The position numbers and the translations under genes are program-made. From Cheiracanthium punctorium (lineage: Eukaryota > Arthropoda > Arachnida > Araneae > Cheiracanthiidae), in the NCBI GenBank assembly GCA_038373885.1, contig JAWZYV010013183.1:248001-312000 (forward strand): DNA of 64,000 nucleotides. Direction: 5' to 3'. Below are positions 10,970 to 18,010 of the stretch, piece after piece. Position 1 is the stretch's first letter; every line of letters begins with the position of its first letter. Below the pieces are notes generated by a model, which was given only the letters and a program-made list of their open reading frames with translations, had not been told where the DNA came from and made no database searches.

Positions 10970-11270
10970 GGATAATGGTTGATAAAAGACTGACAGCAGC
11001 AGGGATCAGAATGGATAAAAAACCGTCCCCCTTTTGCACGAGAAGACGTCTTTTTTTGAACAAAGGTACTTTCTTATCAGCTAAGCGTCGCAAAGTCCTT
11101 TTATAGGTTGAAAGTTTATTTTTCTGTCGTTTGGATATGGGCACGTTCCCTTTTAAAAGATTCAAAGCACATTCACAAACACATTTGATGAGACTGTTGG
11201 GACATTTACGTAACAAAGCTGCTTTACTTTTAGACTTGCCTAAAAGCTTGAGGTGTTCTATGCTTGACAT
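10956..11270 (-). CDS. Small basic protein, candidate virion core or minor capsid protein
   Basis: A 104-aa Lys/Arg-rich protein with CICECALNLL-like central helices (here KCVCECALNLLKGNVP), a basic stretch (RRLADKKVPLFKKRR) and a hydrophobic C-terminal segment (FLSILIPAAVSLLSTIIHG). The family recurs in animal Polintons without a firm function. Basic charge and context suggest nucleic-acid condensation or membrane activity (inference). An upstream in-frame ATG exists at 11297. I prefer 11270 because a TATA box at 11308-11317 would place the transcription start near 11285. It overlaps the upstream gene by 13 nt. Confidence 0.8.
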   Translation of the reverse strand: MSSIEHLKLLGKSKSKAALLRKCPNSLIKCVCECALNLLKGNVPISKRQKNKLSTYKRTLRRLADKKVPLFKKRRLLVQKGDGFLSILIPAAVSLLSTIIHGTR

Positions 11271-11770
11271 CCTCCTGACGAATGATGACTGACGCATGTA
11301 CTGTTTTCCTTTATATAGGCCCCATAAGCCGCTGCTTTTGCTAAAGCACAGTGGTGATAATAAGATGTATGATCAGGGCAGTCCAGTGCTACATGTTTGA
11401 GTGTTTGAATTTTAGGACACTTCAGAGAATTCAGATCCACAATTTTACGTCCAGACAGCTTTTCGAAAAACTTGGTTTTTTCTAAACCTTTGACATAAAT
11501 ATTAGAATAGGTAGAAAACAAAAATGTTAAAATATCATTCAGATTAACATAGGGTAGGTTACCACTGTCCCAGGCGAGTCGATGACAATGATGAGTTAAC
11601 CACGAGAATGTTTTTTTATGTTTTTTCGATAAATATTCCCAAGAAGAGGGAGGAAGAAATGTCCACCGACCATGATAGCCGTGATCGACGTCGTAGAAAG
11701 CCAATTCTTTCACGATGAAAATGTCGGGTTCTAGTTGGAACCCCTCGAATTCTACTACTGCGGAGGACAT
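11258..11770 (-). CDS. Conserved Polinton protein of unknown function, 170 aa
   Basis: The frame is open from 11905, but the ATG at 11770 fits best: it follows the ATPase stop (11802), and the first 45 codons of the longer frame lie inside the ATPase gene. The N-terminal strands (VVEFEGF...IFIVKELAFYD), the central YVKGLEKTKFFEKL segment, and a C-terminal C-x4-H...CALAKA segment resemble a family of unannotated arthropod proteins with a possibly RNase H-like or exonuclease-like arrangement. That fold guess is weak. A TATATT sequence about 65 bp upstream could be its promoter. Confidence 0.72.
   Translation of the reverse strand: MSSAVVEFEGFQLEPDIFIVKELAFYDVDHGYHGRWTFLPPSSWEYLSKKHKKTFSWLTHHCHRLAWDSGNLPYVNLNDILTFLFSTYSNIYVKGLEKTKFFEKLSGRKIVDLNSLKCPKIQTLKHVALDCPDHTSYYHHCALAKAAAYGAYIKENSTCVSHHSSGGCQA
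11308..11317 (-). promoter_or_regulatory. TATA box of the small basic protein gene
   Basis: TATATAAAGG on the - strand lies 38 bp upstream of the ATG at 11270 and inside the C-terminal codons of the upstream gene. Its position decides the start of the 104-aa protein. Confidence 0.6.
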
Positions 11771-11801
11771 GTTACTCGCACCAAATCTGATAAGAAAATG
11801 A

Positions 11802-12413
11802 TTATCGCGGCTCATACACATAGTGTTTATCTCTGGGGAATATACCCGTGCGCATGCGCAAACGCTCGTCTGTCTCGGGACGCAAGTCGATGAACAGATA
11901 CCCATAAGCAGGACTTGTTGCGTCTTGAAAGATTTCTTGAAAACTCTTAGTTTTTCCTGGTAACATTTGTCTCGCCAAATGCATCACTTGGCTCTTGTCT
12001 CTGGGATTTTTATATAGAACTAAGTAATGAGAATTTAAATGAACATTACGCATTTGTTTACCCTGCTGAAAAAGATTTTGGGTGATAAAAATGACAGACA
12101 GATTTCGGTGATGACTTCCTTTCGTAAAAAGATTGCTTAGTCGCAGATCGCCCGCTAATTCAGTCATGAGATCGTCAATAATAATGAGGGCATTTTGCAA
12201 AGTATTAAGGTCGAAAGGCAGTCCTTCTTCAAAACGAACACCTTTCATGGAATTAAAAAGTCGCTGATAACTTCCATAACAGTAAACGATATTGGTCGGC
12301 ATAGGTTCAAACATTTTGTGTTCTATTAGTTTTTTAACAAACACCGTTTTTCCGGACCCTGTTGGTCCGGACAGGAGACAAGTGCTCGGATGTACTAACT
12401 TTATGAGTTCCAT
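11802..12413 (-). CDS. ATP: A32/FtsK-HerA-type genome packaging ATPase
   Basis: A 203-aa ATPase expected to pump the element's DNA into capsids. Walker A is GPTGSGKT (residues 16-23). Walker B is ALIIIDDL (75-82). A VIFITQN segment (about 107-113) fits the sensor strand of the FtsK/HerA superfamily. The length matches Polinton ATPases. The ATG at 12413 is preceded by a TATA box at 12448-12455. The next gene's ATG lies 31 bp after the stop. Confidence 0.93.
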   Translation of the reverse strand: MELIKLVHPSTCLLSGPTGSGKTVFVKKLIEHKMFEPMPTNIVYCYGSYQRLFNSMKGVRFEEGLPFDLNTLQNALIIIDDLMTELAGDLRLSNLFTKGSHHRNLSVIFITQNLFQQGKQMRNVHLNSHYLVLYKNPRDKSQVMHLARQMLPGKTKSFQEIFQDATSPAYGYLFIDLRPETDERLRMRTGIFPRDKHYVYEPR

Positions 12414-12447
12414 TCTTGAAAATGAAATTTTTTAAATTTACTTTCGA

Positions 12448-12455
12448 CTTTTATA
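12448..12455 (-). promoter_or_regulatory. TATA box of the packaging ATPase gene
   Basis: TATAAAAG on the - strand starts 42 bp upstream of the ATPase ATG. It sits in the 160-bp gap after the protease gene, the only real gap in this part of the cluster, which otherwise holds AT-rich sequence and a short (CA)n run at 12511-12532. Confidence 0.6.
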
Positions 12456-12573
12456 CTTTTATTTCGAAGACAAAAAAGAAAAAATTATATATATTCCAAA
12501 TAATGTGCAAACACACACACACACACACACACTAAGAAAGAAATGAGACTTTTTATAAAATAAATTATCTTTA

Positions 12574-13041
12574 TTAATGTTTAAAAATCATAGTTACACC
12601 ATATCGTTTCTTAACAAACTGAAACATTTGAAAATCATTCTTTTTTCCAGCTAGTTGAGACAAAATAAGTGACATACATAGGCCTTGAGACCGTTTTACA
12701 ATAAAATAAATACAATAATGTCCACATACATTAGATGTCAAACTTTGAAGTTGAACTTGATTCCAGTAAACATGTTGATATTGTTTCACAAACTGTATGA
12801 TATCTTCACCGTAAGCTTGCGGAGGCATTCCGTAGGAATCGAAGAATTCAAGACTCTTTTCGTCTGGCATAAATATAGCTAACCAATGAGTACCGCTTTC
12901 ATGATGTTTGTCAGTATTGACCACCATTGCCGCAGGAAAGTTTTTAATAACAGGTATCTTATCCGAAGGAAAAACGCCGGCATAGTATCTTGAGCAGTAA
13001 GGATCCCTCGATAGAATTCTGTCGATTTGTGACGAATTCAT
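12574..13041 (-). CDS. PRO: Adenain-like cysteine protease (C5/Ulp1 fold)
   Basis: A 155-aa maturation protease, expected to cleave capsid precursors. The catalytic set is visible in adenain order: His52 in GTHWLAIF, Asp68 in LEFFDSYG, Gln99 in QLQSLTSNVCG and Cys106 in NVCGHYC. It is somewhat shorter than adenovirus adenain, as usual for Polintons. Its ATG (13041-13039) shares one base with the stop codon of the major capsid gene (TGATG), and no TATA box is seen directly upstream. Translation coupled to the capsid ORF is therefore plausible. Confidence 0.93.
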   Translation of the reverse strand: MNSSQIDRILSRDPYCSRYYAGVFPSDKIPVIKNFPAAMVVNTDKHHESGTHWLAIFMPDEKSLEFFDSYGMPPQAYGEDIIQFVKQYQHVYWNQVQLQSLTSNVCGHYCIYFIVKRSQGLCMSLILSQLAGKKNDFQMFQFVKKRYGVTMIFKH

Positions 13042-14339
13042 CAGTTTCCAAAATCGTACAGGATATTTCGGGCTTTGTTGATTTCTATCAAATTTTTAAA
13101 TTCGGCATACACTAATAACGAAACGGTTTGTGCCAAGGGGGAGGCAAATTTTATTTCTAATCTTAAATTACTGTGACGTATTAGGTTTAAATGAGAACCA
13201 TCGCACAGATCAGGCGAGAAATCAAATCGGAATAGCGAATAACCCTCTGAAAATTCTGATCTTGATAGGTATAAACCTCGGTCTTCCGCATTTGTAAATA
13301 AATTCTGGTAAGCTCTAACAAAATGGTTGTTAGAAAAATTAGGTTGCAGAGGGGTATGTGGAGTAGGCTGCCCATCTACATAGGCGCCGATAAAATTAAT
13401 GTTAAAATGTTTAAACTCAAAAGGCGATTTTTGGTAGTTGCCGTTAAAGGCATCGTTGTCAACACAAGCGATGACGAGACGATTAGGCATTTGTCCGTTA
13501 AAGATGTTATCTTGAACAAAGCTCATGTTTCCTGTTGGAACAGAGTAAGTTTTACAAATTACTCGATTGATCGGATATTTTGCGGTTGTTTTTTCTAAAC
13601 TTTTAGCATGGCCAAGAACAACTCCGGGAGAAACTCTCACTTTTCTCACAAATAGCGAAGCGTACTCTAAGTCGACTTTAAACTCTCCGTCACCAAGCAG
13701 GCAAAACTGAGGTTTACTGCGTATGAGTTTAATTTTCATATCCACCATGTTCAGAAGAAGTCTTTCTTGATGAAACATATCCAGATGCAAACGGCCGATC
13801 ATGTCGACTGTTTTACTGAGCGTGAACATTTCTGCTCGTTTGTTAAATCCTTCGTTAGGATTCTTATCAGTCGTATCGTACATGTTCATGCGACCTGCCG
13901 TATCTTTGAAGAATAATTCCGACGAGAGCTGTGAAGTTTTAGCATCGTAACCGTGATTGAGTAATGTTTCAATCATGGCTCGATAAGGGTACGTGTTATC
14001 ACTCGATGAAACGAGTCTTTCGTTTAGACTAATGTCCACTTGCGAAAACATCGAATGCAAAAATAAATTGACGGGTCCCACTTTACTGTCTTTTGCGAGA
14101 GGGTTCCCGTCCGCTTTCAAAATTTTGACTTTCACATACAGTTGAGTCTGCGATAAATCCAAATACTCTTCTCCGCTTCCTGAAATGTGAAATTCTACGG
14201 GGCTTCCAGAGGATACGCTGGAGAGTGGATGAAATTCAACCCATTGACCTTTTACTATGACTGTTTGAGTAGGCGGCAAGGTGAACAATTCCAATTCAGA
14301 CTTGGCGCATTCTGGAGAATCTTTTAAAAGAAAAGCCAT
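13041..14339 (-). CDS. MCP: Major capsid protein, double jelly roll
   Basis: A 432-aa protein with the typical opening of Polinton major capsid proteins: an N-terminal strand region with VEFHPLSS and PVEFHISGSGEEYLDLSQT, then LYVKVKI and the VNLFLHSMFSQVDISLNERL segment, followed by YPYRAMIETLLNHG. The C-terminal half contains VPTGNMSF and GYSLFRFDFSPDL. It is beta-rich with no membrane segment. I start at the ATG at 14339, since the codon before it is GTG. The ATG overlaps the pX-like stop by one base (TGATG), and its own stop overlaps the protease start in the same way. Confidence 0.93.
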   Translation of the reverse strand: MAFLLKDSPECAKSELELFTLPPTQTVIVKGQWVEFHPLSSVSSGSPVEFHISGSGEEYLDLSQTQLYVKVKILKADGNPLAKDSKVGPVNLFLHSMFSQVDISLNERLVSSSDNTYPYRAMIETLLNHGYDAKTSQLSSELFFKDTAGRMNMYDTTDKNPNEGFNKRAEMFTLSKTVDMIGRLHLDMFHQERLLLNMVDMKIKLIRSKPQFCLLGDGEFKVDLEYASLFVRKVRVSPGVVLGHAKSLEKTTAKYPINRVICKTYSVPTGNMSFVQDNIFNGQMPNRLVIACVDNDAFNGNYQKSPFEFKHFNINFIGAYVDGQPTPHTPLQPNFSNNHFVRAYQNLFTNAEDRGLYLSRSEFSEGYSLFRFDFSPDLCDGSHLNLIRHSNLRLEIKFASPLAQTVSLLVYAEFKNLIEINKARNILYDFGN

Positions 14340-14758
14340 CACGGATCAAAAATATCTCGTCCTTTCACCTTTCTGACTTTAGAGCGAATGATACTTCTCG
14401 GTGTTTTGCGCTTCCTTTTAAACTTTCCGTGACCAATCATCTCGTCGGCTTTTTTCAGAGCTTTTCTAGCCAGCGTTTTACCCGCTTCTTTACTTCTTGT
14501 TTTCAGAGAAGTTTTCAAATTTTCACCAGACAACACATCATTGGCAACCATTGTTCCTGTTCGTAAAGCTTCTTTTCCTACGGCTTTCGCCCCGCTTTTT
14601 AAAAATGGTAAGGCACTGCGAAAAAGCTTGGCAAAAAATCCACCTATTCCATATCCTTTCTGTAAAACTGTTCCTTGATAATAAGGTAAACCATTTCCAG
14701 CTTGCGCCGTATAATAATCTTCAAATTTTTTCGTACAACATGTATAAGGCACCAACAT
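14339..14758 (-). CDS. pVI/pX-like basic minor virion protein
   Basis: 139 aa from the ATG at 14758. The N-terminus has the YYTAQAGNGLPYYQG Gly/Tyr motif, then a GYGIGGFFAKLFRSALPFLK amphipathic or hydrophobic stretch, AVGKEALRTGTMVANDVLSG, and a long Lys/Arg-rich tail (KRKRKTPRS). This layout recurs in Polintons and resembles adenovirus minor core or membrane-lytic proteins. Homology to pVI or pX is inference. The frame is open back to 14806, but the TATA box at 14816-14825 would put the transcript start downstream of that ATG, so 14758 is favoured. Confidence 0.82.
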   Translation of the reverse strand: MLVPYTCCTKKFEDYYTAQAGNGLPYYQGTVLQKGYGIGGFFAKLFRSALPFLKSGAKAVGKEALRTGTMVANDVLSGENLKTSLKTRSKEAGKTLARKALKKADEMIGHGKFKRKRKTPRSIIRSKVRKVKGRDIFDP

Positions 14759-14815
14759 CTTGATGCTGCTTATAAGGCACACCCAACAAAAATGACGTTT
14801 GTTCAATAGGTATCA

Positions 14816-14825
14816 CCTTTTTATA
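14816..14825 (-). promoter_or_regulatory. TATA box overlapping the penton stop codon
   Basis: TATAAAAAGG on the - strand. The TAA inside it is the stop codon of the penton gene (14823-14821). It lies 58 bp before the pX-like ATG and is the only clear TATA box for the pX-MCP-protease group. Confidence 0.65.
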
Positions 14826-15543
14826 GAATTTGGCGTAGACGGAAATGTAGCACGAGTATCACTTTCCCTCTTTCGAAAGGTACTAGCAGTCCAGAATGCA
14901 GCCGTAAATCAATTTGGATCGTCTGAAAATGCTGTCGTATAACAGGTAAGTAGAAAGGACGGGTGTAATGAACGTTGATGACCTCACCGTCTTTTCCTTC
15001 TACTTTCACAATTTTTAAGAGAGGTGCATGTATATCACCCACGACTTGAGGTTCTACGAGGTCGCAGTACACGTACATAAAGGGAAAAGCCGCATTAGGA
15101 TCTGCCACAAAAGGACTCTGGACCACCCCGCTGTAGACACCCGGTTGAAAACCAAGCAGTTCAGCAATTCCTTCGTGAAGTATTACCTTACAACCTTCCT
15201 TCGTTTTAATAGTCACTCTTTTCGTGACGGCATGGTAAGAAAATTCAATTTTATTTTTGTGAGAAGACAAAGTCATAGCTTTTAACAAGTCGGGTACAGT
15301 TTCATAACATCCAGGGGGAACTCTTCGTCCGTTTTCTTTTCCGTCTCCCAAATCAAAACCGAATAAATTGTTAACGGATGTCACATTGTACCAACTATGA
15401 GGATAGATAATATTGACGAGACCTAGTTCCCATTCTCCATTCAAATCAATAGGCAGAGGTAACTGAGTTGTAAACTGAGAAGTACGATTGTTTTCAAAAT
15501 ATTGCATAGAGCTATCGCTGATGAGCGTCACGTAGAAAGACAT
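14821..15543 (-). CDS. mCP: Minor capsid (penton) protein, single jelly roll
   Basis: A 240-aa beta-rich protein. The N-terminus FYVTLISDSSMQYFENN followed by SQFTTQLPLPIDLNGEWELG is the signature opening of Polinton penton-type minor capsid proteins. GLVNIIYPHSWYNV and ELLGFQPG follow, and the C-terminus ends in strands (KVILVLHFRLRQIL). It would occupy the five-fold vertices of a virion together with the major capsid protein. The ATG at 15543 follows a TATA box at 15578-15586. The stop codon is built into the next TATA box. Confidence 0.9.
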   Translation of the reverse strand: MSFYVTLISDSSMQYFENNRTSQFTTQLPLPIDLNGEWELGLVNIIYPHSWYNVTSVNNLFGFDLGDGKENGRRVPPGCYETVPDLLKAMTLSSHKNKIEFSYHAVTKRVTIKTKEGCKVILHEGIAELLGFQPGVYSGVVQSPFVADPNAAFPFMYVYCDLVEPQVVGDIHAPLLKIVKVEGKDGEVINVHYTRPFYLPVIRQHFQTIQIDLRLHSGLLVPFERGKVILVLHFRLRQIL

Positions 15544-15577
15544 CTCTGTAAGTGTTCACTAAAGTAATGCTGCGTTC

Positions 15578-15586
15578 CTATTTATA
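15578..15586 (-). promoter_or_regulatory. TATA box overlapping the integrase stop codon
   Basis: TATAAATAG on the - strand, with its TAA being the integrase stop (15584-15582). It lies about 35 bp upstream of the penton ATG at 15543. This is the same arrangement as at 14816-14825. Confidence 0.65.
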
Positions 15587-16628
15587 TCCGTTTTACATCG
15601 GTTACCCAATCGTTGAACTTTTCTGGATAACCTTGAAATTTGACAAAGTATTCTGTTTTGCCATTGCGCTTTCTCGTTTTGAGTACATTTTCGACCGGAT
15701 AATACCCAGAATCTGTTATTTTCTGAAGTTCTTCTTTGTAGAATGTGCCTTCTATTATTTCTCCCTTCAAATCTTTTAACTGATACACGACAGGGTTTCG
15801 TTTTATAATTTTATGAATTGTAAAAATTTCTCTGGTCCAGTTTTGTTCGTATCCTTTTTCGAAACGCATTTTTGATTTGCTTATGCGGACAGTATCCCCT
15901 ATTTTAAAATGGGGTTTCAGGGGGTGGCAAGAAGTATTTTCGTAAAGGGTTCGCCATACTTGATCCTGATTGCTTACGGTTACTGAAGCAGGTTCTGTTT
16001 TAATACTGCGATGCCATGTGTGATTGTAACTGTGTATCAACTTATCGAGTACATCGATGTAACGTTTTGTATTCATTTCAGTAAAGTACTTGTACATTTT
16101 CGTTTTAAGAGTTCGATTAAATCTCTCAACAACTGAGGCTTTAGTAGAATTATGGGTTGTAAAAAAATCAACTTTTTCCTTTCTCAAGAAATTTTGTACA
16201 AGTCTGTTCGTGAATTCCGTACCGGCATCTGTCTGTAATGACTGAGGTTTGCGCTCCGAAAATATTTTTTTCAAGGCGTCCACAATCGTTTGAGACTTTT
16301 TATCTTTCAGGGCTATTGCGAATGCAAATTTACTTAGAATATCGATACTAGTAAGAATGTACTTGTAATTGTCGTTGAAAGAGGCCAAGGATTGCATGTC
16401 GGCTAAATCAGCTTGAAACTGTTCGTTTAAACCTCCAACAATCACTCTATTCCTAGGAAATTTATGTCTCACAGGCTTATGTAAAGTATAAGAATCTTTT
16501 GTTCGTAACCATTTTTTAATATCCTTCGATTTAATTTTACCTTTTAAAACACGGTGTAATGTATTTACGCCTCCAAAACTTCCGGGTAAATCTGGTTTAC
16601 TATACAACTTATCGAGTTCCTTTGACAT
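15582..16628 (-). CDS. INT: Retroviral-type integrase with C-terminal chromodomain
   Basis: A 348-aa enzyme that inserts the element and makes the 6-bp duplication. The rve core runs from about 65 to 215, with the acidic triad Asp74 (FQADLADM), Asp134 (QTDAGTEF) and Glu168 (SVVERFNRTLK). A basic region precedes a chromodomain-like C-terminus (about 308-348: YPVENVLK, YFVKFQGYP, NDWV) whose aromatic residues fit a methyl-lysine-reading cage. Chromodomain integrases can direct insertion to modified histones. The gene has its own TATA box (16692-16700), and its stop lies within the penton TATA box. Confidence 0.95.
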   Translation of the reverse strand: MSKELDKLYSKPDLPGSFGGVNTLHRVLKGKIKSKDIKKWLRTKDSYTLHKPVRHKFPRNRVIVGGLNEQFQADLADMQSLASFNDNYKYILTSIDILSKFAFAIALKDKKSQTIVDALKKIFSERKPQSLQTDAGTEFTNRLVQNFLRKEKVDFFTTHNSTKASVVERFNRTLKTKMYKYFTEMNTKRYIDVLDKLIHSYNHTWHRSIKTEPASVTVSNQDQVWRTLYENTSCHPLKPHFKIGDTVRISKSKMRFEKGYEQNWTREIFTIHKIIKRNPVVYQLKDLKGEIIEGTFYKEELQKITDSGYYPVENVLKTRKRNGKTEYFVKFQGYPEKFNDWVTDVKRI

Positions 16629-16691
16629 TTTTTTTTAAACTTAATGTTTATCGAGCAAAATAAAAATGAGCCACTTACCTTTACGAAGCTG

Positions 16692-16700
16692 CTTTATATA
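16692..16700 (-). promoter_or_regulatory. TATA box of the integrase gene
   Basis: TATATAAAG on the - strand, about 64-72 bp upstream of the integrase ATG at 16628. About 20 bp downstream is GGTAAGTGG, which looks like a splice donor, but no acceptor is evident before the ATG. Confidence 0.6.
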
Positions 16701-16721
16701 CCAGCAAACGAGGCATAGCAG

Positions 16722-16838
16722 AAAAGTTTTATAACCGTACCAGTAGCATAAAAGTTTTCTAACATGTCCTTTAGGCATACCTGTAAAAAAGAGTTTTTGC
16801 ATCATGTCCATCACGCGAACCTGTAAAATAAAAGTTTT
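16722..16838 (-). repeat. Short tandem repeats upstream of the integrase promoter
   Basis: Read on the - strand, units of about 40 bp begin AAAACTTTTATTTTACAGGT, with copies at about 16838-16799, 16798-16759 and 16758-16730 and a partial at 16732-16722. The array lies directly upstream of the TATA box, in the 337-bp gap between the PC4-like gene and the integrase. A 89-codon frame runs through the array but looks like a by-product of it. The - strand AATAAA near 16930-16940 probably ends the PC4-like transcript. Confidence 0.6.
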
Positions 16839-16965
16839 GCTTCTCTGCCCCCAAAAAAATATTTCAACATATTGTAAACAAGAAATACCAAAACTGTGAA
16901 AATAAAACACAAGAGTTACATGTACATTGTTTTATTTTAATAATATATAATGTAACAAACAAGTA

Positions 16966-17934
16966 TTACAAATCTACATTAGGGTCTTTTGCTATATACA
17001 TATTTTGCACGTTTACAAACATTCTACTTACATCTATGCGATCAAAAAATTCTTCTTGGTAGAGTAAGTCAAAATCAGTCTTTAAATTTTTTTCAATTAA
17101 GTCTTTAGCAAGTTCATGATAATCTAACTCATACACAGCACGATCAAAATAGGTATCTACTGTTTCTGTTCTTTTTTGAATACAGTTATGCAAGAAACTC
17201 ATCGGATATTTATCCTTGCAAGCATAACAGTCTATAAGTTCTGTAATCTTTCTTTCAATAGCTGTTGTCAAACATATCTCTAAAGATTTCAAAAAATCCG
17301 AAAAGCATTGCTGATTAATTTCCGGTTGTAATTCCTTTCCTTCTAGCTCTTTCCTTAAACAGCTGAATAGAGTATATGAAATCAGTCCATTTTTCACGTA
17401 ATTTGAAACAGTATCCTTAGAGTGAACGAGTTTAGAAAACTCTGCACAGGTTAGAACAACATGTCCGGGAATAAACTGGAAACTCATATTTTTCTTCTGG
17501 AAGAGTCTCTGGAATACGAAGACCCTTTGTCCGTCTTTAAATTGTTTTGATATACATAAATCTTGTTCAATAATAAAAGTCTTTTGAGGTGCATCACAGC
17601 TGCCGATTCTACTCAACTGACTACATAGTGTGTCCCACACACATGGCGATAGAGAGATGCCGCATTTCGTAGCATGGTAGTAACCATTTTCATCACAGTA
17701 ATGTCTTCTTATATGCACTTTAGTGAGTCCCGCAAATAAATTGGTAGAGATAAAAATTTCCCCTCCAAGATGTATCATGTCCAATGGCAGGTAATCCAAT
17801 TTAAAAGAAAAACGACCATCAGAGTCCACATGCACATTCTCCGTCAAGTCCGAGGTCTGAACATCTTTAGGAATGTCGTTTGCTCCTTTCTTACAAACAT
17901 TTCCTTCTGTTGAAAAATGCATTGTACGTTTCAT
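16966..17934 (-). CDS. PC4-like ssDNA-binding protein with zinc-binding tail
   Basis: A 322-aa protein at the right end, starting 76 bp inside the right TIR. Residues about 58-107 match the PC4/p15 coactivator pattern: an IFISTN strand, then KVHIRRHYCDENGYY and KCGISLSPCVWDTL, the last resembling 'KKGISL..e.W..L' of PC4. The C-terminal part has Cys236-x2-Cys239-x9-His249-x-Cys251, a plausible zinc site, followed by an acidic helical tail. PC4 domains bind single-stranded DNA. Protein-primed replication exposes long single strands, so a replicative SSB or early regulator is a good inference. It faces PolB across identical TIR promoters. Confidence 0.75.
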   Translation of the reverse strand: MKRTMHFSTEGNVCKKGANDIPKDVQTSDLTENVHVDSDGRFSFKLDYLPLDMIHLGGEIFISTNLFAGLTKVHIRRHYCDENGYYHATKCGISLSPCVWDTLCSQLSRIGSCDAPQKTFIIEQDLCISKQFKDGQRVFVFQRLFQKKNMSFQFIPGHVVLTCAEFSKLVHSKDTVSNYVKNGLISYTLFSCLRKELEGKELQPEINQQCFSDFLKSLEICLTTAIERKITELIDCYACKDKYPMSFLHNCIQKRTETVDTYFDRAVYELDYHELAKDLIEKNLKTDFDLLYQEEFFDRIDVSRMFVNVQNMYIAKDPNVDL

Positions 17935-18010
17935 TTTTCTGATGATTAAAACAAAATAATCAATGATAAAACCGCTAGATTCACAAACACTTGTAAGTTA
18001 AAAGCTAGCG

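Noticed and set aside
11771..11905. N-terminal extension of the 170-aa Polinton protein
   Set aside because: It overlaps the ATPase gene in another frame and lies upstream of a well-placed ATG at 11770.
16641..16910. 89-codon frame upstream of the integrase
   Set aside because: It runs through a 40-bp tandem array and the TATA box, lacks a recognisable domain, and its repeats reflect DNA rather than protein conservation.
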